Shown here in pieces: positions 1-5,159 of a stretch of DNA of 5,159 nucleotides. A program made the translations under genes and the position numbers. The stretch comes from Verrucomicrobiia bacterium. Its GTDB lineage: Bacteria; Verrucomicrobiota; Verrucomicrobiae; Limisphaerales; UBA11358. Below the pieces are notes generated by a model. It was not told where the DNA came from and did not search any database. It saw only the letters and a list, made by a program, of their open reading frames with translations. Position 1 is the stretch's first letter. The number at the start of each line of letters is the position of its first letter. Location: positions 1-5,159 of the forward strand of contig JASHZU010000509.1 of the NCBI GenBank assembly GCA_030042375.1, read 5' to 3'.

Positions 1-1418
1 AGAATATATTTGCCCTTGGCGGCGTTGGCCAACCTCACGGCGTCGTCAGAATCCGTCACCGGATGGTGGTCAATGGAGACAATGACACTGTTCTTTTGCA
101 GGCCGGCGTCGGCCGCGTGCGAGCCATCCTGGACATCGGTCACCAGCGCGCCATGGATATCATCGGGAATTTGCAGGTCCTGGCGCGCGTCTTCATCGAG
201 ATCGCTCACAATGACGCCGTCGAGGGCGTCGGTCTGGGAGCTTGGCGCCTCTGCTTCCTCGCCAGGCCGCGCGGCGAGAGTGACTGTCATAGTATGTGTT
301 TTGCCGTCGCGGATATAGCTCAGGCTGACTTCCTGGCCAGGAGAGCAATCCGCCACGGCCAGCAGCAGATCGTTTCTGTCTGAGATGGGCTGGCCGTTAA
401 ATTCCGTAATCACGTCCCCCGCTTTCATGCCGGCTTTTTCGGCCGGGGAATTCGGTTCCACGTCGCCAACCAATGCGCCGTTCTCACTGGATAGATTGAA
501 ATTGTCCGCCAGGCCGGGGGTGATGTCCTCGGGACTCACGCCGAGGTAACCGCGGGTGATTTTGCCGCCGTGAATCAGGCGCGCCACGACGTGCCGGGCG
601 AGATTGATGGGCACGGCAAAACCGATGCCTTCGCTGCCCTGGCTGCTGGTTTCAATGGCGGTGTTGATGCCCACGAGACGGCCTTCGGCATCCACAAGCG
701 CGCCGCCGGAATTGCCCGGGTTAATGGCGGCGTCAGTCTGGATGAAATTTTCGTAACCATTGAAGCCGAGGCCGCTGCGGCCCAGGGCGCTGACGATGCC
801 CATGGTGACGGTGGGAGTCTCGCCCGGCTGGCTGATGTCAAATGGGTTGCCGATGGCCAGGACAATATCGCCGACTTCCAATTGATCACTGTTGCCCATG
901 GTAATGGCGGGGAGATTGTTCGCGTTGATTTTCAGCACGGCGACGTCGGTATCCGGGTCCATCCCAACGATTTTAGCAGTGTATTCTTCCTTGTTGCCCG
1001 TGATGGCGATTTTGACTTCATCAGCGCCGCTAACGACGTGGTTAGCCGTGAGGATGTAGCCATCGGATGAAATGATGACGCCTGAGCCGAGAACTTCTTC
1101 GCGGCGTGTGTGGCGCGGGTCCTGGTCATCGCCATCGCCAAAAAACTGGCGGAAAAAAGGATCATTTAGAAGTGGAATTGAATGGTAATGCACCACATGC
1201 GTGGAGTAGATGTTGACGACGCTGGGGGCGGCCTTTTTGACGACCGGGGCAAAACTGGTAATGCCGGAGGTGGAACGGTTGATGGGAGTATTGTCCACGG
1301 TCATGTCCGACGGCAGGGTTTGCGCCCAAAGGTTGGTGGTATGCAGTGTATTCACGCACAGGGCGACGCCGACAACGCCAAGGAAAAAGCCCGAGGCAAA
1401 TTTGGGGAATTGTTTCAT
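1..1418 (-). CDS. htrA: Do/HtrA-family periplasmic serine protease (DegP-like), C-terminus cut by window edge
   Basis: The gene reads from ATG at 1418-1416 to the left edge, giving 472 codons with no stop. By family knowledge it is an envelope protease/chaperone that degrades misfolded proteins. Residues 1-32 form a hydrophobic signal or anchor segment (core FFLGVVGVALCV, possible cleavage after LWA). The trypsin-like domain spans about 55-285. Its triad is visible as His127 (TANHVV), Asp158 (DTDVAVLKI) and Ser237 (GNSGGAL). The segment 84-108, rich in Phe, Asp and Arg, corresponds to the flexible LA loop. PDZ1 spans about 289-384, beginning RGYLGV with PAEKAGMKAGDVI further in. PDZ2 starts near 399 and contains ADAGLQKNSVIVSID. 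About 474 residues is usual for DegP, so probably only a short C-terminal piece is missing. No strong Shine-Dalgarno is seen; AAAGAGAG lies just upstream. The exported FKBP gene lies 246 bp upstream on the same strand. Family is certain; DegP versus DegQ type is not decided. Confidence 0.96.
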   Translation of the reverse strand, partial: MKQFPKFASGFFLGVVGVALCVNTLHTTNLWAQTLPSDMTVDNTPINRSTSGITSFAPVVKKAAPSVVNIYSTHVVHYHSIPLLNDPFFRQFFGDGDDQDPRHTRREEVLGSGVIISSDGYILTANHVVSGADEVKIAITGNKEEYTAKIVGMDPDTDVAVLKINANNLPAITMGNSDQLEVGDIVLAIGNPFDISQPGETPTVTMGIVSALGRSGLGFNGYENFIQTDAAINPGNSGGALVDAEGRLVGINTAIETSSQGSEGIGFAVPINLARHVVARLIHGGKITRGYLGVSPEDITPGLADNFNLSSENGALVGDVEPNSPAEKAGMKAGDVITEFNGQPISDRNDLLLAVADCSPGQEVSLSYIRDGKTHTMTVTLAARPGEEAEAPSSQTDALDGVIVSDLDEDARQDLQIPDDIHGALVTDVQDGSHAADAGLQKNSVIVSIDHHPVTDSDDAVRLANAAKGKYI

Positions 1419-1438
1419 AGTCTCTCTTTCTTCAATCA

Positions 1439-1460
1439 GTCTTTTTTTATTAGAAAAGAC
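1439..1460. repeat. 7-bp perfect inverted repeat in the htrA leader
   Basis: GTCTTTT (1439-1445) is the exact reverse complement of AAAAGAC (1454-1460), with an 8-base loop. It lies 21-42 bases upstream of the htrA start codon. It could be a small operator or a weak RNA hairpin. The arms are A/T-rich, so thermal stability would be low, and the site overlaps the tentative promoter -10 described separately. The repeat is seen directly; any role is inference. Confidence 0.4.
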
Positions 1461-1482
1461 AATTCTTTATCGCACTCGTTCA
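1455..1482 (-). promoter_or_regulatory. Tentative ECF-sigma-like promoter for htrA
   Basis: On the minus strand TGAACGA (1482-1476) is followed after exactly 16 bases by TCTTT (1459-1455). This resembles the enterobacterial sigma-E pattern (GGAACTT, 16 bases, TCTGA) in the GAAC core, the spacing and the TCT. It would place transcription start roughly 35 bases upstream of the htrA ATG, a sensible leader length. htrA-type genes are classic envelope-stress targets in Enterobacteria. Sigma specificity in this organism is unknown and such short motifs occur by chance, so this is only a candidate. Confidence 0.22.
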
Positions 1483-1636
1483 AAAACTCTAATCGCGGGC
1501 GGGCGAATGATTGAAAAAGGAATGGCACCAGCCTTTAATCGTTTAACGCCCATCGCGACAGAGGGCGCGGCAAGCGTTCCAAAACCTGTCAAGCCTGCCT
1601 GCGCCGTCTCAAAGACGATGCGAATGCTATGCTACC

Positions 1637-1653
1637 ATCCGCCAACCGCGGAT
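1637..1653. terminator. GC-rich hairpin just after the FKBP gene, possible terminator
   Basis: ATCCGC (1637-1642) and GCGGAT (1648-1653) form a 6-bp perfect stem with a 5-base loop. It begins 11 bases past the FKBP stop codon. On the minus strand the stem is preceded by five A's and not followed by a T run, so it is not a classic intrinsic terminator for the FKBP transcript. On the plus strand it is followed by T's (1653-1657), but no plus-strand gene precedes it. It may protect or process the FKBP mRNA 3' end, or terminate weakly. Confidence 0.28.
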
Positions 1654-1664
1654 TTTTGCAACTA

Positions 1665-2513
1665 TTATTGATTCGTTGCCGACTGCTGCATCTGCATTTT
1701 CTCGAGGTCGGAAGCCTTGATGGTTTCGACCTGCGCACCGTTTTTCATCTCCTGAGCCGAGGGGACACGGATGATGTCGCTGGTCAACGGCGCCGGCGGT
1801 GTGGGATGGGAAATGGAAAGCAGTTCCACTTCGAAAACGAGCGTTTGGTTGGGCCCGATCACGGGTGGATGGCCATTGGGGCCGTAGGCCAAGTCTGAGG
1901 GGACGTAGAGCTCCCATTTTGAACCGACGGACATTTTTCCCAGCGCTTCGGTCCAGCCGTGAATGACCCGGTTCAACGGGAACTGCGCCGGGTGGCCGGC
2001 CTTGGTGGAACTGTCAAACTCAGTGCCATCGATGAATGTGCCCCGGTAATTTACAGAGACGATATCGGTGGGCTTGGGAGTCTCGCCTGAGCCTGCCGTG
2101 ATGACTTTATATTGCAAGCCATCGGGCAGAGCAATGACACCAGGCTTGGATTTGTTCTCTGCGAGAAAGGCCGCGCCCGCAAGTTGATTTGTCTGGGATT
2201 CCAGGGCCATCTGTTTCTGACGGTTAATCATGACTGCCCTTTGAAGCTGGTTCAAGATTTCTCTCATCTCCGCCTGGGTCAATAACGGCGGATTGCCGGA
2301 CACGGTGTCGTTGAGGCCCTGCGTGACGAGGTCCATATTGACGTTCAGGCCGGTGCGCTTGACCAGTTGGCCGAAATACATGCCCATGGCATAACTGTCA
2401 CGATCTTCGTCGGTGGTCAACTTTCCCATCGCGGGCGGGGAGGTTTGTGCCTGGCAGGGGCTGAAAAGCGCCGCAGCAGCCAATAAAATGGAACTAAAAA
2501 TTATTTTTTTCAT
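1665..2513 (-). CDS. Exported FKBP-type peptidyl-prolyl cis-trans isomerase (FkpA/Mip-like)
   Basis: The product is 282 residues, ATG at 2513-2511, stop TAA at 1667-1665. By family knowledge it speeds proline isomerisation in folding proteins of the cell envelope. Residues 1-22 are a clear signal peptide: MKK, a hydrophobic stretch, then CQA before Gln. Residues about 30-120 are the helical N-terminal region typical of FkpA/Mip dimerisation domains (EDRDSYAMGMYFGQL, then a Gln-rich helix 80-115). The FKBP domain spans about 125-233. Expected pocket residues are present: Tyr156, Phe166-Asp167, Phe178, Val183-Ile184, Trp187, Tyr210 and Phe227 (LVFEVELL). A 40-50-residue tail rich in Pro, Met and Gln follows. 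The frame stays open to a TTG at 2540-2538, but the ATG begins a textbook signal peptide and is preferred; neither start has a clear Shine-Dalgarno. It lies upstream of htrA on the same strand and diverges from the tRNA. Confidence 0.95.
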   Translation of the reverse strand: MKKIIFSSILLAAAALFSPCQAQTSPPAMGKLTTDEDRDSYAMGMYFGQLVKRTGLNVNMDLVTQGLNDTVSGNPPLLTQAEMREILNQLQRAVMINRQKQMALESQTNQLAGAAFLAENKSKPGVIALPDGLQYKVITAGSGETPKPTDIVSVNYRGTFIDGTEFDSSTKAGHPAQFPLNRVIHGWTEALGKMSVGSKWELYVPSDLAYGPNGHPPVIGPNQTLVFEVELLSISHPTPPAPLTSDIIRVPSAQEMKNGAQVETIKASDLEKMQMQQSATNQ

Positions 2514-2620
2514 AGAGTAAATCGAACCCACATTTTGCAAATTTTACCGGCGGATGGCAAATGATTTTTCTGGAGATATCAATTGCGCTATGGCGGAATT
2601 ATGAGATGATGGCGCGGTGC

Positions 2621-2698
2621 CGGAGCGTAGCTCAGCCTGGCTAGAGCACTTGCTTTGGGAGCAAGACGTCGCAGGTTCAAATCCTGTCGCTCCGACCA
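2621..2698 (+). tRNA. trnP-UGG: tRNA-Pro, anticodon UGG
   Basis: A complete cloverleaf can be folded by eye. The acceptor stem is CGGAGCG (2621-2627) with CGCTCCG (2688-2694), discriminator A at 2695 and encoded CCA at 2696-2698. The D stem is GCTC/GAGC, with GG in its loop. The anticodon stem CTTGC/GCAAG encloses TTTGGGA, so the anticodon is TGG at 2656-2658. The T stem GCAGG/CCTGT has one G-T pair, and its loop is TTCAAAT. C1-G72, A73, G35 and G36 match bacterial proline identity elements. U34 suggests broad reading of CCN codons. It diverges from the FKBP gene, 107 bp away. No clear intrinsic terminator follows it. Confidence 0.98.
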
Positions 2699-2765
2699 TT
2701 TTTCAAGGAAATTTCAAAAAGCCCGATTTTTCTCCTGCGCAGACTATCGATTAAGCCGTTCTTGC

Positions 2766-2787
2766 AAAAAGCATAGACTGCATTTTT
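2766..2787 (+). terminator. Weak hairpin with T run between tRNA-Pro and the KGG-like gene
   Basis: AAAAAGCA (2766-2773) can pair with TGC and a T run (2779-2787) across a 5-base loop, with one bulged A. It ends in five T's. It lies about 70 bases after the tRNA, so it could stop read-through from the tRNA transcript. The stem has few G-C pairs, so this is a weak candidate. The 204-bp spacer 2699-2902 is otherwise A/T-rich and holds no gene I can support. Confidence 0.2.
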
Positions 2788-2851
2788 ATTCCTGCAATTT
2801 ATCGCTTATGCCGCGGCTTTATGGGGCTGGCATATATTCAGCTAAAAGGAA

Positions 2852-2861
2852 TATATAAAAT
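2852..2861 (+). promoter_or_regulatory. Possible -10 element for the KGG-like gene
   Basis: TATATAAAAT includes TAAAAT (2856-2861), which matches the sigma-70 -10 consensus at five of six positions. It lies about 40 bases before the start codon. No good -35 box stands 16-18 bases upstream, so either the promoter depends on an activator or an alternative sigma factor, or the match is chance in an A/T-rich stretch. Confidence 0.25.
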
Positions 2862-2886
2862 ACGCTGATTCTTTTTAGATCGCGCC

Positions 2887-2896
2887 AAGGAAAGGG
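2887..2896 (+). promoter_or_regulatory. Ribosome binding site of the KGG-like gene
   Basis: AAGGAAAGGG is a purine-rich Shine-Dalgarno stretch ending 6 bases before ATG at 2903. It is the clearest ribosome binding site in the window and supports both the start and the reality of this small gene. Confidence 0.6.
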
Positions 2897-2902
2897 AAAA
2901 TT

Positions 2903-3316
2903 ATGACTAAAACACGACGGCAACCAGCCGCCCGGGACAATCGTACCCCACGCGGCGAAAATCGATTCAATGCTCTGGAAAATTACACGATACCACGCAG
3001 TCGCCGACGCCATGCTGTGAATGGCGTGGCCCGAAGGCGCAAAATCGCTTCTCTCGGAGGACGCTCATATCACCGCCTGCCACGAGGGTTTGCTGCGATG
3101 AGCAAGCAACGGCGGCGGGCGATTGCTTCCCGGGGCGGCCACGCCCCGCACGGGCAACTGCGGGGTTTTGCCGCAATGAATCCAAGAGAACAGCGAGCGA
3201 TAGCGGCGCGCGGCGGGCGTACGGCGCGTCGTGGCCCGCGCGGTTTTGCGGCGATGAATCGCCGGCAGCAGCGGGAAATTGCAGCGCGCGGCGGACGTGC
3301 CAGCCGTCGCAAATAA
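2903..3316 (+). CDS. Small Arg-rich protein with four KGG-type (stress-repeat) motifs
   Basis: The product has 137 residues and stops at TAA (3314-3316). Four repeats spaced exactly 26 residues apart begin at residues 35, 61, 87 and 113. The last three share RGFAAM, a charged Gln/Arg segment, then IA(S/A)RGG; the first keeps only RRRKIASLGG. This pattern matches the bacterial KGG stress-repeat family (E. coli YciG-like; in many bacteria GFA-M-P-Q-IA-KGG), whose biochemical role is not settled. Here the signature Lys is Arg in three repeats and Leu in the first. I count about 35 Arg, 4 Lys and 5 acidic residues, so the protein is strongly basic. The N-terminal 34 residues carry no repeat. There is no signal peptide or membrane segment, so it should be cytoplasmic. 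It has its own ribosome binding site and stands alone, downstream of tRNA-Pro and convergent with GH44. Nucleic-acid binding is possible but is inference from charge alone. Confidence 0.85.
   Translation: MTKTRRQPAARDNRTPRGENRFNALENYTIPRSRRRHAVNGVARRRKIASLGGRSYHRLPRGFAAMSKQRRRAIASRGGHAPHGQLRGFAAMNPREQRAIAARGGRTARRGPRGFAAMNRRQQREIAARGGRASRRK
3005..3313 (+). repeat. Four tandem 78-bp coding repeats (26 residues each)
   Basis: The units are 3005-3082 (degenerate), 3083-3160, 3161-3238 and 3239-3313 (one codon short). They stay in frame with no insertions. Protein motifs are well kept, while the DNA has drifted, for example in the codons for RGFAAM. This points to old duplications kept by selection, not a recent slippage array. 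Confidence 0.8.
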
Positions 3317-3331
3317 AGGCAGTAATCGAGG

Positions 3332-3344
3332 GTGCATTTTGCAC
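3332..3344 (+). terminator. Short hairpin in the convergent spacer, possible weak terminator
   Basis: GTGCA (3332-3336) and TGCAC (3340-3344) form a 5-bp stem with a TTT loop, 16 bases after the KGG-like stop. It is followed by the T-rich GTTTGATTTTAGATTTT. It may terminate the plus-strand gene. It also lies beyond the GH44 stop on the other strand, but has no T run in that direction. The stem is short, so confidence is low. Confidence 0.3.
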
Positions 3345-3373
3345 GTTTGATTTTAGATTTTGCACGGACGATA

Positions 3374-5159
3374 TCATTGCGCTTGTAGGACAGCGCGATA
3401 GAACATCCTGGCCGAATTGGTCGTGCCAACCATCAAATTGGTGGAGCTGCCCGAAAGCAAATTCGTGCTGACGGGTTGCCAGGCAATTAAATTAGTCGAA
3501 GATTCGAGCACGTAATTTTGCCCTGATTGGCCATTAAGTTGGAGTTGCAACTGGCCGGGCACTTCACCGGCTCCCAGTTTTAATTGGAAAGACACAAGAT
3601 TAGTCAGCACGAACAAGGTTACGCTTTGCGACGGCAATATCTGGCTCAAAATTCCGTTGCTTACGGCCGTGTTGGGAAGCTGGCTCAGAGCGTTGTTGGC
3701 CAATTGCCAGACTTGCGCTGAGCCAGTCACGATCACATTGGAAATATCCAGCGTTACTGGCGTGGCATTTGTGATGTCTTTATTGATGGTTATGATGGTC
3801 AGCGCGCCGTCGCTGCTGCGCAAAGCGGAAAAAGCGTCGAGATCATCCGGATCGGGCACGACGGTTTGGATGCTGGTGTCGCCAAAGGTGGAATGGTTGC
3901 CGTCGTAGTTGCGATATAATTTCATGGAGAGATACGTCGGCGTATTGGTGGCCGGCACGGTCCAGCGGGTGGCGAGGTCAAGGCCCTGGCTGCCAAAGAT
4001 GCCCAGAATGTCTGCCTGCGCCGTCGCGCCATTCATGTAAGGTTCAGCGCCCCAATTGTACTCAGTGACACCAATTTTAGTGCCGGGATAGTTGGTCGCC
4101 ACCCAGGTTTTCATCAGAGGGATGAGCGCAATGACACTGTCAATCCAGCTTGGGTCCACAAAGTTTGTGTCCCAGAAGACGCGAGTGGATTGGTTTCGCA
4201 ACAATTCCGTGGTTGGATCAACGGCATTGCCGCTGACATTCGCCTCTGCCGGATAACAGTGAAGGGTGAAATAATCCAAAAGACGTTCGTGGTTTGTGTT
4301 CTGGTATTGTTGAAACTGATGCAGCAACCACGGGCCATAATCCCATCCGCCATTGGCATTGCGGTCCGGATAATCCGCGGGATTGTAATCATTATGCTGA
4401 CCTGACCATTGCTGGTCATAGCCGCTGTAAAGGTAGCCATTCCAGCCCCATTCCTCGGGTCCTAGCACAAGCGCGTTGGAATCGTTGGCCTTTACCATCG
4501 TCGCGTAGGCCACTTCATCAGTCCAGATTTCGTCCATTGTCGGGCCTACTGGATGAACGTCCTGGTGCGTTTGGAACCAGATGCTCTGCTCGTTGTCCAT
4601 GAGATAATAACCCACGCCGCCATTCGTGGAAGCGCCCCATTCGGACATCAAATGCTGCACGAGGCCCTGCTCAAAAAGCGCGTTCGTATGAAAATCAGCA
4701 TCGTCGGGATTGTTCCAGGTAATGGGTTGATCGCCATTGGTGGCGCTAATGCCGTTACCGGCGGCGGGTAGATAAGGATCAGTAGAAGTTTGCGGGCCGT
4801 ATTTGTTGGTGGAATAACTGTAAAGAATGGCGCGATTGGGACCCAAATAGGGCATCCAGCCAATCATCGAAATGGTAATCATCGGCTGTGCGCTGCCGGA
4901 TTTGCTGTTGGCCACAAAGGCATCCACTGTGTTGCCTGGAACGGTATTGGTGGAGTCCGGATAACTTTCAAAATACCAGTCCGCAGCGAGATTGTGCGCG
5001 TTGATTTGCCAGTTATCGCGTGTCTCGCTGTTTCCCCCCATGCGGTTCATGGTGAAATTCAAATCGGAAAGCTCGTTCGAGGTGGCGAAGGCCACGCCGT
5101 AGATTTGCGGGCTGATGGCGTGGCGATTCACTGCACCGTTAATTTGCACTGTTACCGGC
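3374..5159 (-). CDS. Secreted glycoside hydrolase family 44 (endoglucanase/xyloglucanase-type), N-terminus beyond window
   Basis: The frame is open from the right edge to TGA (3376-3374). Residues here are counted from an internal GTG at 5149-5147. The codons before it read PVT in frame, so the true start and signal peptide lie outside. GH44 enzymes cut internal beta-1,4 links in glucans such as cellulose derivatives and xyloglucan. Hallmarks visible are RMGGNSETRDNWQ (36-48) with DWYFES (57-62), the acid/base motif MDNEQSIW (Glu187) followed by THQDVHP, and the nucleophile motif TEYNWG (Glu363) followed by ATAQADILGIFG. The two Glu are 176 residues apart, close to the 173 in clostridial Cel44A (Glu186/Glu359). 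The barrel ends near 425, and a beta-sandwich-like segment (420-515) follows. Residues 520-591 form a C-terminal domain with three STNL motifs, Trp558 and a terminal FYRAVLQAQ, a style common in secreted Verrucomicrobiota proteins. Substrate cannot be told from sequence alone. Confidence 0.93.
   Translation of the reverse strand, partial: PVTVQINGAVNRHAISPQIYGVAFATSNELSDLNFTMNRMGGNSETRDNWQINAHNLAADWYFESYPDSTNTVPGNTVDAFVANSKSGSAQPMITISMIGWMPYLGPNRAILYSYSTNKYGPQTSTDPYLPAAGNGISATNGDQPITWNNPDDADFHTNALFEQGLVQHLMSEWGASTNGGVGYYLMDNEQSIWFQTHQDVHPVGPTMDEIWTDEVAYATMVKANDSNALVLGPEEWGWNGYLYSGYDQQWSGQHNDYNPADYPDRNANGGWDYGPWLLHQFQQYQNTNHERLLDYFTLHCYPAEANVSGNAVDPTTELLRNQSTRVFWDTNFVDPSWIDSVIALIPLMKTWVATNYPGTKIGVTEYNWGAEPYMNGATAQADILGIFGSQGLDLATRWTVPATNTPTYLSMKLYRNYDGNHSTFGDTSIQTVVPDPDDLDAFSALRSSDGALTIITINKDITNATPVTLDISNVIVTGSAQVWQLANNALSQLPNTAVSNGILSQILPSQSVTLFVLTNLVSFQLKLGAGEVPGQLQLQLNGQSGQNYVLESSTNLIAWQPVSTNLLSGSSTNLMVGTTNSARMFYRAVLQAQ

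Noticed and set aside
570..1070. Long plus-strand reading frame of 166 codons
   Set aside because: It lies opposite the catalytic domain of the protease, whose triad and PDZ motifs are unmistakable on the minus strand. The plus-strand protein resembles nothing I know.
1587..1592. Perfect TTGACA on the minus strand between FKBP and htrA
   Set aside because: No -10-like hexamer stands 16-18 bases downstream, where the sequence is GC-rich, so a chance match is more likely.
2451..2456. Lipoprotein signal (Cys20) in the FKBP
   Set aside because: The residues before Cys are FSP. Pro at -1 does not fit a lipobox, and CQA before Gln fits ordinary signal peptidase cleavage better.
2621..2698. tRNA-Pro as an integration site for a mobile element
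   Set aside because: I see no second copy of the tRNA 3' end, no integrase and no phage or plasmid genes in the window.
2655..2858. Plus-strand reading frame starting inside the tRNA
   Set aside because: It begins in the tRNA anticodon loop and yields the low-complexity Arg/Cys/Ser peptide typical of translated tRNA sequence.
3083..3313. RGG motifs as a eukaryote-style RNA-binding RGG box
   Set aside because: The RGG units are spaced 26 residues apart inside KGG-type repeats, not clustered as in true RGG boxes.
3070..3429. Minus-strand reading frames opposite the KGG-like gene
   Set aside because: They are mirror images of the repeat gene. The plus strand has the ribosome binding site, regular in-frame repeats and a family match.
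5147..5149. GTG as the start of the GH44 gene
   Set aside because: The frame continues in frame to the window edge (PVT before it), no signal peptide follows the GTG, and it lies at the first beta-strand of the catalytic domain.

Overview
The window looks like a chromosomal segment of a free-living Gram-negative bacterium, most likely a soil or freshwater Verrucomicrobiota member (Pedosphaera/Limisphaerales-like). That placement is inference. It rests on the C-terminal domain style of the glycoside hydrolase (repeated STNL, a late W and a terminal FYRA), the style of the exported FKBP with its extra C-terminal tail, and an Arg-rich relative of the KGG stress-repeat family. Two of the five genes run off the window edges.

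Layout from left to right. (1) Positions 1-1418, minus strand: an HtrA/DegP-type periplasmic serine protease with an intact His-Asp-Ser triad, PDZ1, and a PDZ2 cut by the left edge. (2) 1419-1664: a 246-bp spacer with an A/T-rich 7-bp inverted repeat overlapping a tentative ECF-sigma-like promoter, and a GC-rich hairpin just after the next gene. (3) 1665-2513, minus: an exported FKBP-type peptidyl-prolyl isomerase. (4) 2621-2698, plus: tRNA-Pro(UGG) with encoded CCA. (5) 2699-2902: an A/T-rich spacer ending in a good ribosome binding site. (6) 2903-3316, plus: a small, very Arg-rich protein made largely of four 26-residue KGG-type repeats. (7) 3317-3373: a short convergent spacer with a small hairpin. 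(8) 3374-5159, minus: a large secreted glycoside hydrolase of family GH44, whose N-terminus and signal peptide lie beyond the right edge.

The protease and isomerase face the same way and are both predicted to be exported, so they make a plausible envelope protein-folding and quality-control pair. The 246-bp gap means they could be transcribed separately. The GH44 enzyme points to plant polysaccharide use (beta-1,4-glucan or xyloglucan type). No mobile element, CRISPR array or phage gene is visible, and no clearly new multi-gene system is present. The most unusual item is the Arg-rich KGG-like repeat protein, in which the family's Lys-Gly-Gly signature has become Arg-Gly-Gly in three of four repeats.
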